Positions 1-8,542 of a DNA stretch of 64,000 bases are shown here, piece after piece (positions within the stretch are counted from its first letter, which is position 1; the number at the start of each line of letters is the position of its first letter). The notes beneath the pieces were generated by a model. It had not been told where the DNA came from, searched no databases, and saw nothing but the letters and a program-made list of their open reading frames with translations. This stretch comes from Pseudomonadota bacterium. GTDB lineage: Bacteria; Myxococcota_A; Polyangia; Polyangiales; Polyangiaceae. The stretch covers positions 1-64,000 of the forward strand of contig JAEYWK010000194.1 of the NCBI GenBank assembly GCA_023431345.1, given 5' to 3'. Both the position numbers and the translations under genes were made by a program.

Positions 1-618
1 CCCGCGGTACTCGTAGCTTGCGTATTGGCTGCCGCGGTCCGTGTGATGCACCAGGCCTGGCGGGGGCCTACGGCAGGTCAGCGCGTGCTCCAGGGCCGAC
101 AATGCTACCTCGCGACTGAGCGACTTGCGCAGCGCCCAGCCGACGACGCGGCGTGAGTACAAGTCGAGCAGCACGGCCAGGTACGCCCACCCTTCCGCGG
201 TCCAGATGTACGTGATGTCGCCGACCCAGGCCTGATTCGGCGCCGTCGCGGTGAAGTCCTGTTCGAGCAAGCTCGGCGCGACAGGCAGCTTGTGGTTTGA
301 ATCGGTGGTGTGCCGAAACCGACGCCGGATGCGGCCAAAGATGCCGTTTTCGCGCATGAGACGCGCCACGCGGTGCTTGCCGACTTCGTACCCCCGTTCA
401 CGAAGCTCGTCGAGAATCCGCGGGCTGCCGTAGCGCGCTTCGTTCTCGACGTGGATGGCGCGAATCTCGGCGAGCAAGCGCTCGTTCGCCAGCTGGCGCT
501 CCGACGGCCCCGAGCGCCGCAAGGCGTAGTACGCGCTCCGCGATACGCCGACTGCCTCGCACAGCACGCCAACCGGAAACGCCGCCTTCTCCGAGTCCAC
601 CAGCTCGTACGGGCTCAC
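1..618 (-). CDS. IS3-family transposase OrfB (DDE integrase core), partial
   Basis: Minus-strand frame running off the window start. It shows the order of an IS3 OrfB: an N-terminal HTH_21-like segment (SRSAYYALRR, then RYGSPRILDELRERGYEVGKHRVARLM split across the helical region), followed by the rve integrase core with the first catalytic Asp in WVGDITYIWT and the second in HTDRGSQY. The third catalytic residue (Glu) would lie outside the window. A GTG at 618-616 overlaps the OrfA stop (GTGA). The frame is also open upstream to the A7 run at 648-654, so the protein is probably made mainly as an OrfAB fusion by -1 frameshifting. It catalyses cut-and-circularise transposition of its own element. 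Confidence 0.9.
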   Translation of the reverse strand, partial: MSPYELVDSEKAAFPVGVLCEAVGVSRSAYYALRRSGPSERQLANERLLAEIRAIHVENEARYGSPRILDELRERGYEVGKHRVARLMRENGIFGRIRRRFRHTTDSNHKLPVAPSLLEQDFTATAPNQAWVGDITYIWTAEGWAYLAVLLDLYSRRVVGWALRKSLSREVALSALEHALTCRRPPPGLVHHTDRGSQYASYEYRG

Positions 619-923
619 GAGCGGTCTCTCGCGAAGACGGCTACCGATTTTTTTAGGACATCACGCTCCTGCTTCAGCTGCGTGACTTCGCGTCGAAGGC
701 GCTTCAGCTCCTCTTCCTGCGTCTCGCCACCGCGCTCCCTGCGCACCTGCTCCGCGGCGCTGCCGTACTTCTTCTTCCAGGAATGCAGCAGATTCTCTGC
801 GACGCCTAGGCTGGCTGCGACGTCGGCGACGGTCCGCTCACCGCGTGCCTCGAGTTGCCGTACAGCCTCACGCTTGAACGCTTCTGGGCGGTTGTGCCGC
901 TTTCGAGTGGTCTTCGTTTCCAT
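615..923 (-). CDS. IS3-family transposase OrfA (helix-turn-helix DNA-binding subunit)
   Basis: 102 aa, the usual size for IS3 OrfA. Residues about 10-50 form an HTH_Tnp_1 domain (EAFKREAVRQLEARGE, then VADVAASLGVAENLLHSWKK), followed by a leucine-zipper-like coiled coil (EEELKRLRREVTQLKQERDVLKK) used for multimerisation. The ATG at 921-923 is preceded by a GGGGA Shine-Dalgarno-like stretch. The protein binds the element's inverted repeats and supplies the N-terminal part of the OrfAB transposase. The C-terminal codons contain the slippery heptamer, and the stop overlaps the OrfB GTG. Confidence 0.9.
   Translation of the reverse strand: METKTTRKRHNRPEAFKREAVRQLEARGERTVADVAASLGVAENLLHSWKKKYGSAAEQVRRERGGETQEEELKRLRREVTQLKQERDVLKKSVAVFARDRS
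648..654 (-). other. Programmed -1 frameshift site (A AAA AAA)
   Basis: On the minus strand OrfA reads CTA AAA AAA TCG. This is the classic A_AAA_AAA slippery heptamer of IS3 elements. After a -1 slip the frame reads I-G-S-R-L-R-E-R-P-L and then enters OrfB without a stop. That continuity supports a fused OrfAB transposase. Confidence 0.85.
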
Positions 924-933
924 GAACTATCCC

Positions 934-950
934 CGAGGATACCCTCCTCG
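934..950 (-). promoter_or_regulatory. Small hairpin in the IS3 leader
   Basis: CGAGGA (934-939) and TCCTCG (945-950) are perfect inverted arms around a 5-base loop, directly upstream of the OrfA Shine-Dalgarno. It could damp read-through translation of the transposase, as leader hairpins do in some insertion sequences. That role is inference. Confidence 0.4.
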
Positions 951-953
951 CTG

Positions 954-980
954 GGTGTCCAGGAAATCCGGGAAAGCTCA
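954..980 (-). repeat. IS3 left terminal inverted repeat (probable)
   Basis: Read on the minus strand, bases 980 to 954 begin TGAGCTTTCC and contain GGATTTCCTGGACA, which resembles IS3-group termini. It lies about 30 bases upstream of OrfA. The partner end is outside the window, so the repeat itself is not verified. Confidence 0.6.
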
Positions 981-1182
981 GGGTTTCAGCGCGATGCTGC
1001 GCGAGCAGATCGTGAAGGACGCTTTGGTCTATGCCGTGGCGCCGCACTACCGCTCCGATCATCCGGAATTGGCAGCCCTCGAGAAAGTGGCGCGGCGTAA
1101 GAACCGCAAGACCTGGCTTTTCTGCGGCCACGACGAGGGCGCTCGGCGTGCCGCCGATCTTTTCGCGCGGAAACCGGTGTAG
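981..1182 (+). pseudogene. Degenerate transposase fragment (IS66-like C-terminus?)
   Basis: Open frame in plus orientation continuing from the IS3 terminus to a stop at 1180-1182. The segment RKNRKTWLFCGHDEGARRAA resembles the C-terminal RKNWLFxGSxxGG block of IS66-type transposases, but the flanks do not align convincingly and no catalytic core is present. If correct, it is a remnant whose upstream part was displaced by the IS3 insertion. It could instead be the tail of an unrelated broken gene. The next 78 bases hold nothing recognisable. Confidence 0.4.
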
Positions 1183-1260
1183 CTTACGGCGGGAGGCTTC
1201 GGGAGGGTGATCGCTCTTCCGAGCACGTAGCCCGTCACCGTTCGCCGGAAAGCGCCAAGG

Positions 1261-1789
1261 ATGACCAACCCGTTTCGTATTCGACGTGCCGACGCTGATC
1301 CCAGGATTGTGGAGGGTTTGGTCGATGTACTCCTGGCAACCGTGGAGGCGGGTGCGTCAGTCGGCTTCATGCTGCCGCTATCGCGTGAGCGAGCGCTGAG
1401 CTTCTGGCAGAACGCTATCGCGAGCGCGGGGCGTGGTGAGCGCATCCTTCTCATCGCCGAAGAGTCCGAATCGGGGGCCATTATTGGGACCGTACAGCTG
1501 CTGACGAGCATGCCGGACAATCAGCCGCACCGGGCGGATGTAGCCAAAATGCAGGTGCACCCTCGCGTCCGACGGCAGGGCTTGGGTGCGGCGCTGATGC
1601 ACGCAATCGAAGGCGCGGCACGCGAGGCCGGGAAAACCTTGCTAGTCCTATACGGTGACGGGCAGCGACGCGGATCGCCTGTACACTCGACTCGGTTGGC
1701 AGCGAGTCGGCGAGATTCCGAATTACGCTTTGTGGCCGGAAGGTGGCCTGTGTGCCACGACCGTCTTCTACCGTGACTTGAGCAAATAA
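1261..1789 (+). pseudogene. GNAT N-acetyltransferase with a frameshift
   Basis: From ATG 1261 the protein follows the GNAT fold. It has an N-terminal TNPFRIRRADADP segment, a beta-strand block (LLIAEESESGAIIGTVQLL), and the acetyl-CoA pyrophosphate-binding motif RRQGLGAALM at about residues 104-113. Near base 1650 the reading frame must shift by one: the original frame runs on as non-GNAT sequence to 1776. The +1 frame gives TVTGSDADRLYTRLGWQRVG, then EIPNYALWPEGGLCATTVFYRDLSK and a stop at 1787-1789, a textbook GNAT C-terminus. The repaired protein would be about 175 aa. Either this is a pseudogene or there is one sequencing indel; substrate unknown. Confidence 0.85.
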
Positions 1790-1843
1790 GCTTGGGTGCA
1801 GTTCCCATCGACAGCGGCGCCGGCGCCGTCCAGCACCTCAAGC

Positions 1844-2623
1844 TCAGAGGCAGCAACGCTTGTGCTTCTTGCCGCTGCCACACGGACACGGGTCGTTCCT
1901 GCCGACCTTGATGTTCGCCGTAGTTGGTGGCGAGGCGATCGCATCCGTTGGCGGCGACAGAAGCTCGAACAGGTACTCGACATGGTCGCGAAGGTCGTCG
2001 GGTAGCTCGCCCGCGAGCTGCTCATAGGCCTGAACGAGGAGCTTCAAGTCGAAACGCTTCACCGCGGGCGGGCCGTCTTCGTCGAATTCGAAGATCTCGC
2101 GTTCGAGCAACGGGAGCGCGCGGGCGTCGCCGTAGTCAGCCAAAAATCCTGCACTGAGGAAAGGTTCGTCGTCGAAACACGTCGAAAGCTCCGTCCAGAC
2201 TCGCTCTTCCTTGACCCCCAGCCTGGCCACGGTCGCGCAGAGAATGACGGCGCGTTGGGTGCCGCGGGTCTTCGCCAGCTCTCCCAGCGCGGGCTCGAGA
2301 GCGGCGGGACCAAACGAAGGCAGGCGCACCGCAATGCGGCTCGACAGGATGTCGTCCATGTCACCGCCGCTCAGCGCGACGAGCATGGGCCCAATGGCCT
2401 CTTCCGCCCGGAGGTCCGCCAGAAGGTCGACGGCGTGGATTGGCGGCCAACCTTGGCCGGGCGAATCCTCAGCCGCAGCATCTTCGTCTTCGAGCAGCGC
2501 GATGAGCGGAGGGATGGCCGCCGCCCCCAACGACATGATTCGCACGCGGAGCTCGTCGGCGAGTGTCTCGCCCGTCTGGCGTAACTCATCGAATAGGCTA
2601 TCGGCCGAGGTCGTGGTCCCCAT
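1844..2623 (-). CDS. HEAT-like repeat protein with C-terminal SEC-C zinc motif
   Basis: 259 aa from ATG 2623 (MGTTTSADSL). A longer upstream frame is rejected because its extra residues are Arg-rich and lack protein character. Helical repeats (IPPLIALLEDED, HAVDLLADLRAEEAIGPMLVAL, LPSFGPAALEPALGELAKT) resemble HEAT repeats. The last 20 residues are a complete SEC-C motif, NDPCPCGSGKKHKRCC, which binds Zn as at the C-terminus of SecA. SEC-C modules occur on many bacterial proteins beside helical repeats. The function here is unknown; a protein-protein or ribosome/SecB-type interaction is only inference. It is a single gene on the minus strand with a 141-base gap to the efflux operon. Confidence 0.8.
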   Translation of the reverse strand: MGTTTSADSLFDELRQTGETLADELRVRIMSLGAAAIPPLIALLEDEDAAAEDSPGQGWPPIHAVDLLADLRAEEAIGPMLVALSGGDMDDILSSRIAVRLPSFGPAALEPALGELAKTRGTQRAVILCATVARLGVKEERVWTELSTCFDDEPFLSAGFLADYGDARALPLLEREIFEFDEDGPPAVKRFDLKLLVQAYEQLAGELPDDLRDHVEYLFELLSPPTDAIASPPTTANIKVGRNDPCPCGSGKKHKRCCL

Positions 2624-2764
2624 GTCCGCCGCGTAGCACGACGCGGGAAAGCGCGCCGAGCGCACGCGCAACGCCCTGAGCCAACGCGCAAACCCAGCGG
2701 GCTCAGGTCCCGCCGTGCTGCAGCGCGAAGGGTGCGGCGGCGGCAGGGCGCGGCGCTCGGGCCC

Positions 2765-5700
2765 TTAGCTTGGCGGCGCGGGTAGCGGCTCGTTGGGGCG
2801 GTGGAACATGCGATAGAGCACGGGCAATACGAGCAGCGTGAGGGCGGTGGACGAGAGGATGCCGCCGATGACGACGGTCGCGAGGGGGCGCTGGACTTCG
2901 GAGCCAGTGCCGGTGGCGAGCGCCATCGGGATGAAGCCGAGAGCGGCCACCAGCGCCGTCATCAGCACCGGGCGCAAGCGGCTGACGGAGCCGTGGAGCA
3001 CGGCGTCGTCGAGCGACTCACCGTGACGCCGCAAATTCTCGATGAAGGTCAGCATCACCAGGCCGTTGAGCACGGCCACGCCCGAGAGCGCGATGAAACC
3101 GATGGCGGCCGAGATCGAGATCGGCATACCCCGCAGCCACAGCGCCAAGATGCCGCCCGTGAGCGCGAGCGGCACGCCGGTGAAGATGAGCAGCGCGTTC
3201 TTCAGCGCGCCGAACGAGAGGAACAGCAAGCCGAAGATCAGCGCCAGCGCGACGGGCACCACCAGCGAAAGGCGCGCGCGCGCCGCGAGCAGGTTCTCGA
3301 ACTGTCCGCCCCACTCGAGCCAATAGCCGGTCGGGAGCTTCACCTCCGCGTCGATACGGCTCTGCGCGTCGGCGACGAAGCCGCCCAAATCGCGGCCGCG
3401 CACGTTGCACTGCACCACCACGCGACGCTTGCCGTTTTCGCGGCTCACCTGGTTGGGGCCGTCTACGATCGCGATCTTGGCGAGCGCGCCGAGCGGAACG
3501 AACGACGGCCGAGGGCTGCGTTTCTCGACGCTCTCGCGTGCGTCGGCGTCGACCGGCACCGAAACCGCGACCGGCAAGTTCTCGAGCGCGTCGAGATCAC
3601 GTCGAATGTTGTCGGGCAGCCGCACCACCAGGTCGAAGCGCTTGTCGCCCTCGAACACCTCGCCCGCGCTCACGCCGCCGACCGCGGCCTCGACCACCTC
3701 TTGGACGTCGGCCACGTTGAGGCCATAGCGGGCGATCGACCGGCGATCGATGTCGATGGTGAGCACGGGCAGGCCCGTCACCTGCTCGACCTTCAGATCG
3801 GCCACGCCGGGGGTCGCCGCGAGCACGCGCGCCACCGCTTTGGCTTCCCGCAAGAGCACCTCGAGATCGTCGCCGAACACCTTGACCGCGACCTCACTGC
3901 GCACGCCGGAGATGAGCTCGTTGAAGCGCAGCTCGATCGGCTGGCTGAACTCGTAGCTCTGCCCGGGTAGCTCGGCGATGACCTGCTCCATGGCCTCCGC
4001 CAGCTCTTCTTGCGTGCGCGCCTTCGTCCAGCGCTCACGCGGCTGCAGCATCACGTAGGTGTCCGATACGTTCGGCCCCATCGGGTCCGTCGCGACCTCG
4101 GCGGTGCCGGTGCGCGCGAAGATATGGGCTATCTCGTCGGGGAATCGCTGGCGCAGCAGCCGTTCGAGCTGCATTTGCATCTCGACGCTGGTGGTGAGGC
4201 TCACGGAGGGGATGCGCGCGGGTTGGATCGCCAGCGCGCCTTCGCTCAGCTTGGGTGCGAACTCGCTGCCGAGCCCGACCGCCACCGCGACCCCCACGCC
4301 GAGCAGCGCGACGCTCGCGGTCACGACCTTGACGCGGTGGCCGAGGTTCCAGCGCAGCACGCGCTCGTAGAGCCCTTTGGCTCTTCGGATCGGCCAGTTG
4401 TCGCGCTCTTCGACCTTTCCCTTCATGAAGATCGCGACCAGCGCCGGGATGAGCGTGATCGAGAGCACCGTCGCGCCCGCCAGGGCCAGCACCACCGTCA
4501 CCGCCATCGGCCTGAACATCTTGCCCTCGATGCCCGTGAGCGTGAGGATCGGTAAGTAGACGATGGCGATGATCAGCTCGCCGAACATGGTCGCTTGGCG
4601 CACCTCCTGCGACGCGTCGAAAGCGAGCTTGATGCGCTCTTGCTTGGTCAGGAGCCGCCCGAGCCGGTGCTGCTCCTCCGCGAAGCGGCGCACGCAGTTC
4701 TCCACGATGATCACGGAGCCGTCGACGATCAGCCCGAAATCGATGGCGCCCAAGCTCATCAGGTTGCCGCTGGTGCGCGTCTGCACCATGCCGGTGATGG
4801 CGATCAGCATCGAGAATGGGATGGCGAGGGCCGCGATCAGCGCCGCGCGAATGTTGCCCAGCAGCAAGAACAGCACCGCCACCACCAGCAGCGCGCCCTC
4901 GAGCAGGCTGTTGCGAACCGTGCGCAGCGTCGCGTCTACCAAGTAGGTGCGGTCGTAGATCGTCTTGGCCTTCACCCCTGCGGGCAAAGACTTGTTGACC
5001 GTCTTCATCTTGGCGTCGACGCGCTGCGAGACAGCGCGGCTGTTCTCGTCGACGAGCATGATGGCGGTGCCGATCACGGCTTCGCGACCGTCTTCGGTGG
5101 CGGCGCCCGTGCGCAGCTCTTTACCGCTACCCACCTCGGCGACGTCGCGGATGCGCACCGGCGTGCCCTGGCGGTTACCGACGATGATTTCACCGATGTC
5201 GCGTTCGCTCTGCACCAAGCCGGTGGCGCGAATCAGGTACTGCTCCCCCTTGTGCTCGATGTAACCGCCGCCCGCGTTGGCGTTGTTGGCGGCGAGCGCG
5301 CGCAAAACGTCGCGAAACGACAAGCCGTAGCCGACGAGGCGGGTCGGATCCGGCGCAACTTGATAGAGGCGCTCGTAGCCGCCGATCGAGTTGACCTCGG
5401 TGACGCCCGGGACGGTGCGCACCTGCGGCCGCACCACCCAATCCTGCAAGGTGCGCAGATCGGTCAGCTCGTAGGGCCGGCCTTCGGGCGTGCGCGCGTT
5501 GGCGTCCGCCTCGAGCGTCCACATGTAGATTTCACCGAGGCCGGTCGCGACGGGACCGATCTGCGGCTCGAGGCCGGGCGGCAAGCTGGCTTTGGACGAC
5601 GAGAGCCGCTCGCTGACGAGCTGACGAGCCCAGTAGATGTCAGTGCCATCTTCGAAGATGACAGTGACCTGCGACAGGCCGTAGCGCGACAGCGAGCGCA

Positions 5701-5953
5701 CCTGCTCCACCCGCGGGATGCCGCCCATCGACCATTCGATCGGGAACGTGACCTGTCGCTCGACCTCGACCGGCGACAGCGCCTTGACCTGGGTATTGAT
5801 CTGGACTTGGACGTTCGTGATGTCCGGCACCGCGTCGATCGGCAGCCGATTGAAGTTGTAGACGCCGAGCGCGCCGACCGCGAGCGCCAGCGTCACCACC
5901 AGCCAGCGATGCGCGACCGAGAACGCCAGCACCTTCGAGAGCAGCGCCATCAT
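2765..5953 (-). CDS. czcA: CzcA-type heavy-metal RND efflux pump, inner-membrane subunit
   Basis: 1062 aa, full length for an HME-RND pump. The N-terminal membrane helix (LSKVLAFSVAHRWLVVTLAL) is followed by the porter segment PIDAVPDITNVQVQINT, typical of CzcA/CusA. Transmembrane helix 4 carries DFGLIVDGSVIIVEN with D405, D411 and E418. This matches the proton-relay motif of Co/Zn/Cd pumps (DFGx3DGx3VEN) rather than the Cu/Ag CusA form. The pump exports divalent cations from periplasm or cytoplasm using proton motive force through CzcB and CzcC. It is the last gene of the operon, starting 3 bases after czcB. The metal assignment is from motif class only. Confidence 0.95.
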   Translation of the reverse strand: MMALLSKVLAFSVAHRWLVVTLALAVGALGVYNFNRLPIDAVPDITNVQVQINTQVKALSPVEVERQVTFPIEWSMGGIPRVEQVRSLSRYGLSQVTVIFEDGTDIYWARQLVSERLSSSKASLPPGLEPQIGPVATGLGEIYMWTLEADANARTPEGRPYELTDLRTLQDWVVRPQVRTVPGVTEVNSIGGYERLYQVAPDPTRLVGYGLSFRDVLRALAANNANAGGGYIEHKGEQYLIRATGLVQSERDIGEIIVGNRQGTPVRIRDVAEVGSGKELRTGAATEDGREAVIGTAIMLVDENSRAVSQRVDAKMKTVNKSLPAGVKAKTIYDRTYLVDATLRTVRNSLLEGALLVVAVLFLLLGNIRAALIAALAIPFSMLIAITGMVQTRTSGNLMSLGAIDFGLIVDGSVIIVENCVRRFAEEQHRLGRLLTKQERIKLAFDASQEVRQATMFGELIIAIVYLPILTLTGIEGKMFRPMAVTVVLALAGATVLSITLIPALVAIFMKGKVEERDNWPIRRAKGLYERVLRWNLGHRVKVVTASVALLGVGVAVAVGLGSEFAPKLSEGALAIQPARIPSVSLTTSVEMQMQLERLLRQRFPDEIAHIFARTGTAEVATDPMGPNVSDTYVMLQPRERWTKARTQEELAEAMEQVIAELPGQSYEFSQPIELRFNELISGVRSEVAVKVFGDDLEVLLREAKAVARVLAATPGVADLKVEQVTGLPVLTIDIDRRSIARYGLNVADVQEVVEAAVGGVSAGEVFEGDKRFDLVVRLPDNIRRDLDALENLPVAVSVPVDADARESVEKRSPRPSFVPLGALAKIAIVDGPNQVSRENGKRRVVVQCNVRGRDLGGFVADAQSRIDAEVKLPTGYWLEWGGQFENLLAARARLSLVVPVALALIFGLLFLSFGALKNALLIFTGVPLALTGGILALWLRGMPISISAAIGFIALSGVAVLNGLVMLTFIENLRRHGESLDDAVLHGSVSRLRPVLMTALVAALGFIPMALATGTGSEVQRPLATVVIGGILSSTALTLLVLPVLYRMFHRPNEPLPAPPS

Positions 5954-5956
5954 GGC

Positions 5957-7222
5957 TCAGTGCTCGTGCCCAGCTTCGGATTTCCCCAGCTCGGCCTTCA
6001 AAATGAAGCTATTTTCGGCCACGTAACTCTCGCCGGGCTTCAAGCCGCTCACGACCTCGACGAAGCGCTCGCCCGCTTTGGCGATGCCCTGGCGCCCGAG
6101 CGTGACCGGGCGCGCCTCGAACGCGCTGCCCTCCTGCACGAACACCACCTCTTTGCCCTCGACGCGCTGGACGCCCTCGTAGGCCACAACCACCGCCGCG
6201 TCGACCTCCTCGATGGCGATGTCGGCGGTCACGAACAAGCCTGAGCGCCATTTGGCGTCGGGCTCATCGAGCACGATACGCGCGATCGCCGAGCGCGACT
6301 GCTCACCCACGACGCGATCGAGGTACGTCACGGTGCCCGCCGCGGGCTCGGCGATACCTTCCGCGCGCACGATCGCGCGTTGCCCGACGTGGACCTTGGG
6401 CAAGTCTTTGGCGTAAACGGTGACGTTGACCCACAGTGTGGACAGGTCGGCGATGACGAAGGCGAGCCGCTGATCGCTCAGCACCTCGCCCACCACGGCG
6501 TGCTTTTCGATGACGGTGCCGTCGAGCGGCGCGGCTAGCACCAAGCCGGTGCCCCCAGCGCGCGCGCCCGCTCCCGCTGCGAGCTTCTGGCTGGCGGCGC
6601 GGTATTCGATGTTGGCTTCAGCCAGGGCCTGCTTGGACGACAAAAAGTCCTTTTCGGCGCCTATTTTCTCGTTGAAGAGCTGCTCTTGCCGCTTGAAGTT
6701 ACTCTCGGCAAGCTCCCGGCGCTCTTTGGCGGCGAGCAAATCGCGCTGCATATCGGCGAGCTCCCGGCTGTCGAGCACCGCCAGCACGTCGCCCTTTTTC
6801 ACCGAGTCGCCCAGCTGCTTCTTCACCTCGCGCACCGTGCCGCTCACGCGCGGCGTCACGTGGGCGACGCGCTCGGTGTTGAGCGCGACCTCGCCGGGCA
6901 ATGCCAGGGCCACCGCCACTCTACCGGGAGCGGCGACGCGAACGCCCAGCTTCGCGTTCTTCGTTTGCTCGGGGGTGAGCTGCACCCGACCTGGCTCATG
7001 GCCGTGCTCGCCGGCCGCGTCGGCGTGGCCGTGCTCGTCTTCCTTGCCTGGTGTGTGGTGGTCGTGCTCGTGCTCGTGCTCGTCGTGACCGTGCAGGCGA
7101 TGCTCGACGAAGACGGTGATGCCCGCCGTCGCGGCGACGAGCGCGAGGCCGCCCACGACGCGAACCAGCGTCCGTTTGCGAGCCGGGGCAGGAGGGGGAT
7201 CCGCGGCGGGCCCGTCCGTCAT
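5957..7222 (-). CDS. czcB: CzcB-type periplasmic adaptor (membrane fusion protein), His-rich
   Basis: 421 aa. One N-terminal membrane anchor (about residues 18-38) is followed by a His/Glu/Asp-rich tract (about residues 42-80, HGHDEHEHEHDHH and more), typical of metal-binding N-termini of Zn/Co adaptors. Then come barrel-sandwich/lipoyl halves (RVSGTVREVKKQLGDSVKKG and LDGTVIEKHAVVGEVL) flanking an alpha-hairpin coiled coil (about 140-210), and a C-terminal beta-barrel. The very C-terminus ends GHEH, another possible metal ligand group. It links CzcA to CzcC. Its ATG overlaps the czcC stop by 4 bases, showing translational coupling. Confidence 0.93.
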   Translation of the reverse strand: MTDGPAADPPPAPARKRTLVRVVGGLALVAATAGITVFVEHRLHGHDEHEHEHDHHTPGKEDEHGHADAAGEHGHEPGRVQLTPEQTKNAKLGVRVAAPGRVAVALALPGEVALNTERVAHVTPRVSGTVREVKKQLGDSVKKGDVLAVLDSRELADMQRDLLAAKERRELAESNFKRQEQLFNEKIGAEKDFLSSKQALAEANIEYRAASQKLAAGAGARAGGTGLVLAAPLDGTVIEKHAVVGEVLSDQRLAFVIADLSTLWVNVTVYAKDLPKVHVGQRAIVRAEGIAEPAAGTVTYLDRVVGEQSRSAIARIVLDEPDAKWRSGLFVTADIAIEEVDAAVVVAYEGVQRVEGKEVVFVQEGSAFEARPVTLGRQGIAKAGERFVEVVSGLKPGESYVAENSFILKAELGKSEAGHEH

Positions 7223-8517
7223 GGCGGCGTGCTTCCCACGGCGACGAGCAGCTCGAGCCGCGCGACGGCGTGCGCGTGCTCGGTTTCGAGCAAGGCGCGC
7301 TCGGCCTCGAGCGCTTCACGGTGCACGAGCAGCACGCTCGCCAGATCACCCTCCCCGAGCTCGTAGGCTCGCGTCGCCAGCGCCATCGATTCTTTGGCGG
7401 CAGCCGCCGTCGGCGCCAGCGCCGCCCGCGCGCGCAGCGTCGCCTCGTAGCGCACGTAGAGAGCGCGCAGCTCGCCGGAAGCGGTCGCGCGCGCGGCGAC
7501 GAGCCGAGCCTGCGCCGCGCCGACCTCCGCGCTCGAGGTCGCCTTGCCGAGCTGGTTCGTGCTCAGCACCGGGATGGGCACGGCCAGGCCCACCAAGGCG
7601 ACGTTCGAGCCATCGTCGCGCTCGTACTGCGCGAGCACGCTCACGGTGGGCGAGCCGAGCGACCGCTCACGCGCGGCTCTCGCCTTCGCGGCGTGAACGC
7701 GGGCCCCGGCAGCGCGCACCTCGACGCGCTCGTCCAAGCGGTGCAAGAGCGCGGGCAGCGGAGGAGGCTCCAGCTCGGGCACGAGGGGTCCGCCGACTTC
7801 GGTGGGCGTGCTTGCGGGCAGGCCGAGCAGCGCCTGCAGCCGCACGAGCGAGGCCTCGCGGTCGCCCGCGGCGGTGGCGGCCAAGGCGGCGTCGCGACCG
7901 CGCTGCAGCGTCGCCAGCGCCACGTCGAGAGGGGGCACGCTGCCCGCCGCACGGCGACGCTCCGCGCTGGCCAGCACGCGCGTCGAGTTCTCGAGGCGAG
8001 CCTCCGCGATTTTGAGCTGGGCGGCGTCGCGCAGCGCAGCCGCGTGCTCGAGCAGCGCGCGGAGCAGCAGCTGCCGGTTGACGGCGTCGTTACTAGCTCG
8101 AGCCTCGCGGTTCTCGGCCTCGGCCGCGCCGCGTCGCGCGTCGCGCTTCCCTCCGAGCTCCACCGGCCAAGACAACGTCGCGCTGGCGGCGAACGGGCGC
8201 CCGCCGTCCGGGTTCAAGCGCACACCGCCGAGGCCGGAGAGTAGCGGATTTTCAGCCGCTGCTCCCGACGCGGCCAGCGCCGAGCGCGAGACGGCGACGC
8301 TCGCATCACCGGCGCGGGTATCGGGTGCGTAGCGCAGCAGCTCGACCAAGCGAGCGCGCGTCAGGAGCGCCGCCGGCGCCGCGCGGCTCGTCGGCGCCAC
8401 CTGCTCGTCTTCGGCGCGGGCGGCGTTCGCGACGAGCGAGCCGCTCAAGGCCAAGGCCAAGCCGAGGCCGCGAAGGCCCCATCCCCTACGGGCGACAGTC
8501 GATATAGCGGCAGGCAT
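7219..8517 (-). CDS. czcC: CzcC-type outer-membrane efflux protein (TolC family)
   Basis: 432 aa from ATG 8517, where a Sec signal peptide begins (MPAAISTVARRGWGLRGLGL then ALALSGSLVANAARA). Upstream residues in the same frame are not protein-like. Long alternating helices with duplicated halves (ARLVELLRYAPD..., SATLSWPVELGGKRDARR, and FAVPIPVLSTNQLGKATSSAE-like second half) fit the outer-membrane efflux family. It forms the trimeric exit duct for the Czc pump. The start is 25 bases after the M56 gene stop; the stop overlaps czcB by 4 bases. Confidence 0.9.
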   Translation of the reverse strand: MPAAISTVARRGWGLRGLGLALALSGSLVANAARAEDEQVAPTSRAAPAALLTRARLVELLRYAPDTRAGDASVAVSRSALAASGAAAENPLLSGLGGVRLNPDGGRPFAASATLSWPVELGGKRDARRGAAEAENREARASNDAVNRQLLLRALLEHAAALRDAAQLKIAEARLENSTRVLASAERRRAAGSVPPLDVALATLQRGRDAALAATAAGDREASLVRLQALLGLPASTPTEVGGPLVPELEPPPLPALLHRLDERVEVRAAGARVHAAKARAARERSLGSPTVSVLAQYERDDGSNVALVGLAVPIPVLSTNQLGKATSSAEVGAAQARLVAARATASGELRALYVRYEATLRARAALAPTAAAAKESMALATRAYELGEGDLASVLLVHREALEAERALLETEHAHAVARLELLVAVGSTPP

Positions 8518-8542
8518 GGGTTTCGTCCTCGGAGCTCGAGCA

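Larger units (their letters stand above)
1..980 (-). mobile_element. IS3-family insertion sequence, partial
   Basis: Two overlapping transposase frames (OrfA, then OrfB in the -1 frame), an A7 slippery run between them and a terminal sequence of the TGA...TGGACA type at 954-980 identify an IS3-family element read on the minus strand. The left (OrfA-side) end is inside the window. The right end, the third catalytic acidic residue and the second inverted repeat lie beyond base 1, so target duplications cannot be checked. The frames look intact, so the copy may be functional. It abuts a degenerate transposase fragment, suggesting nested insertion. Confidence 0.88.

Noticed and set aside
4595..6244. 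549-codon plus-strand frame antisense to the RND pump and adaptor
   Set aside because: Composition (HVA, RRD, HQR repeats) is the usual antisense pattern; czcA and czcB on the other strand explain the coding.
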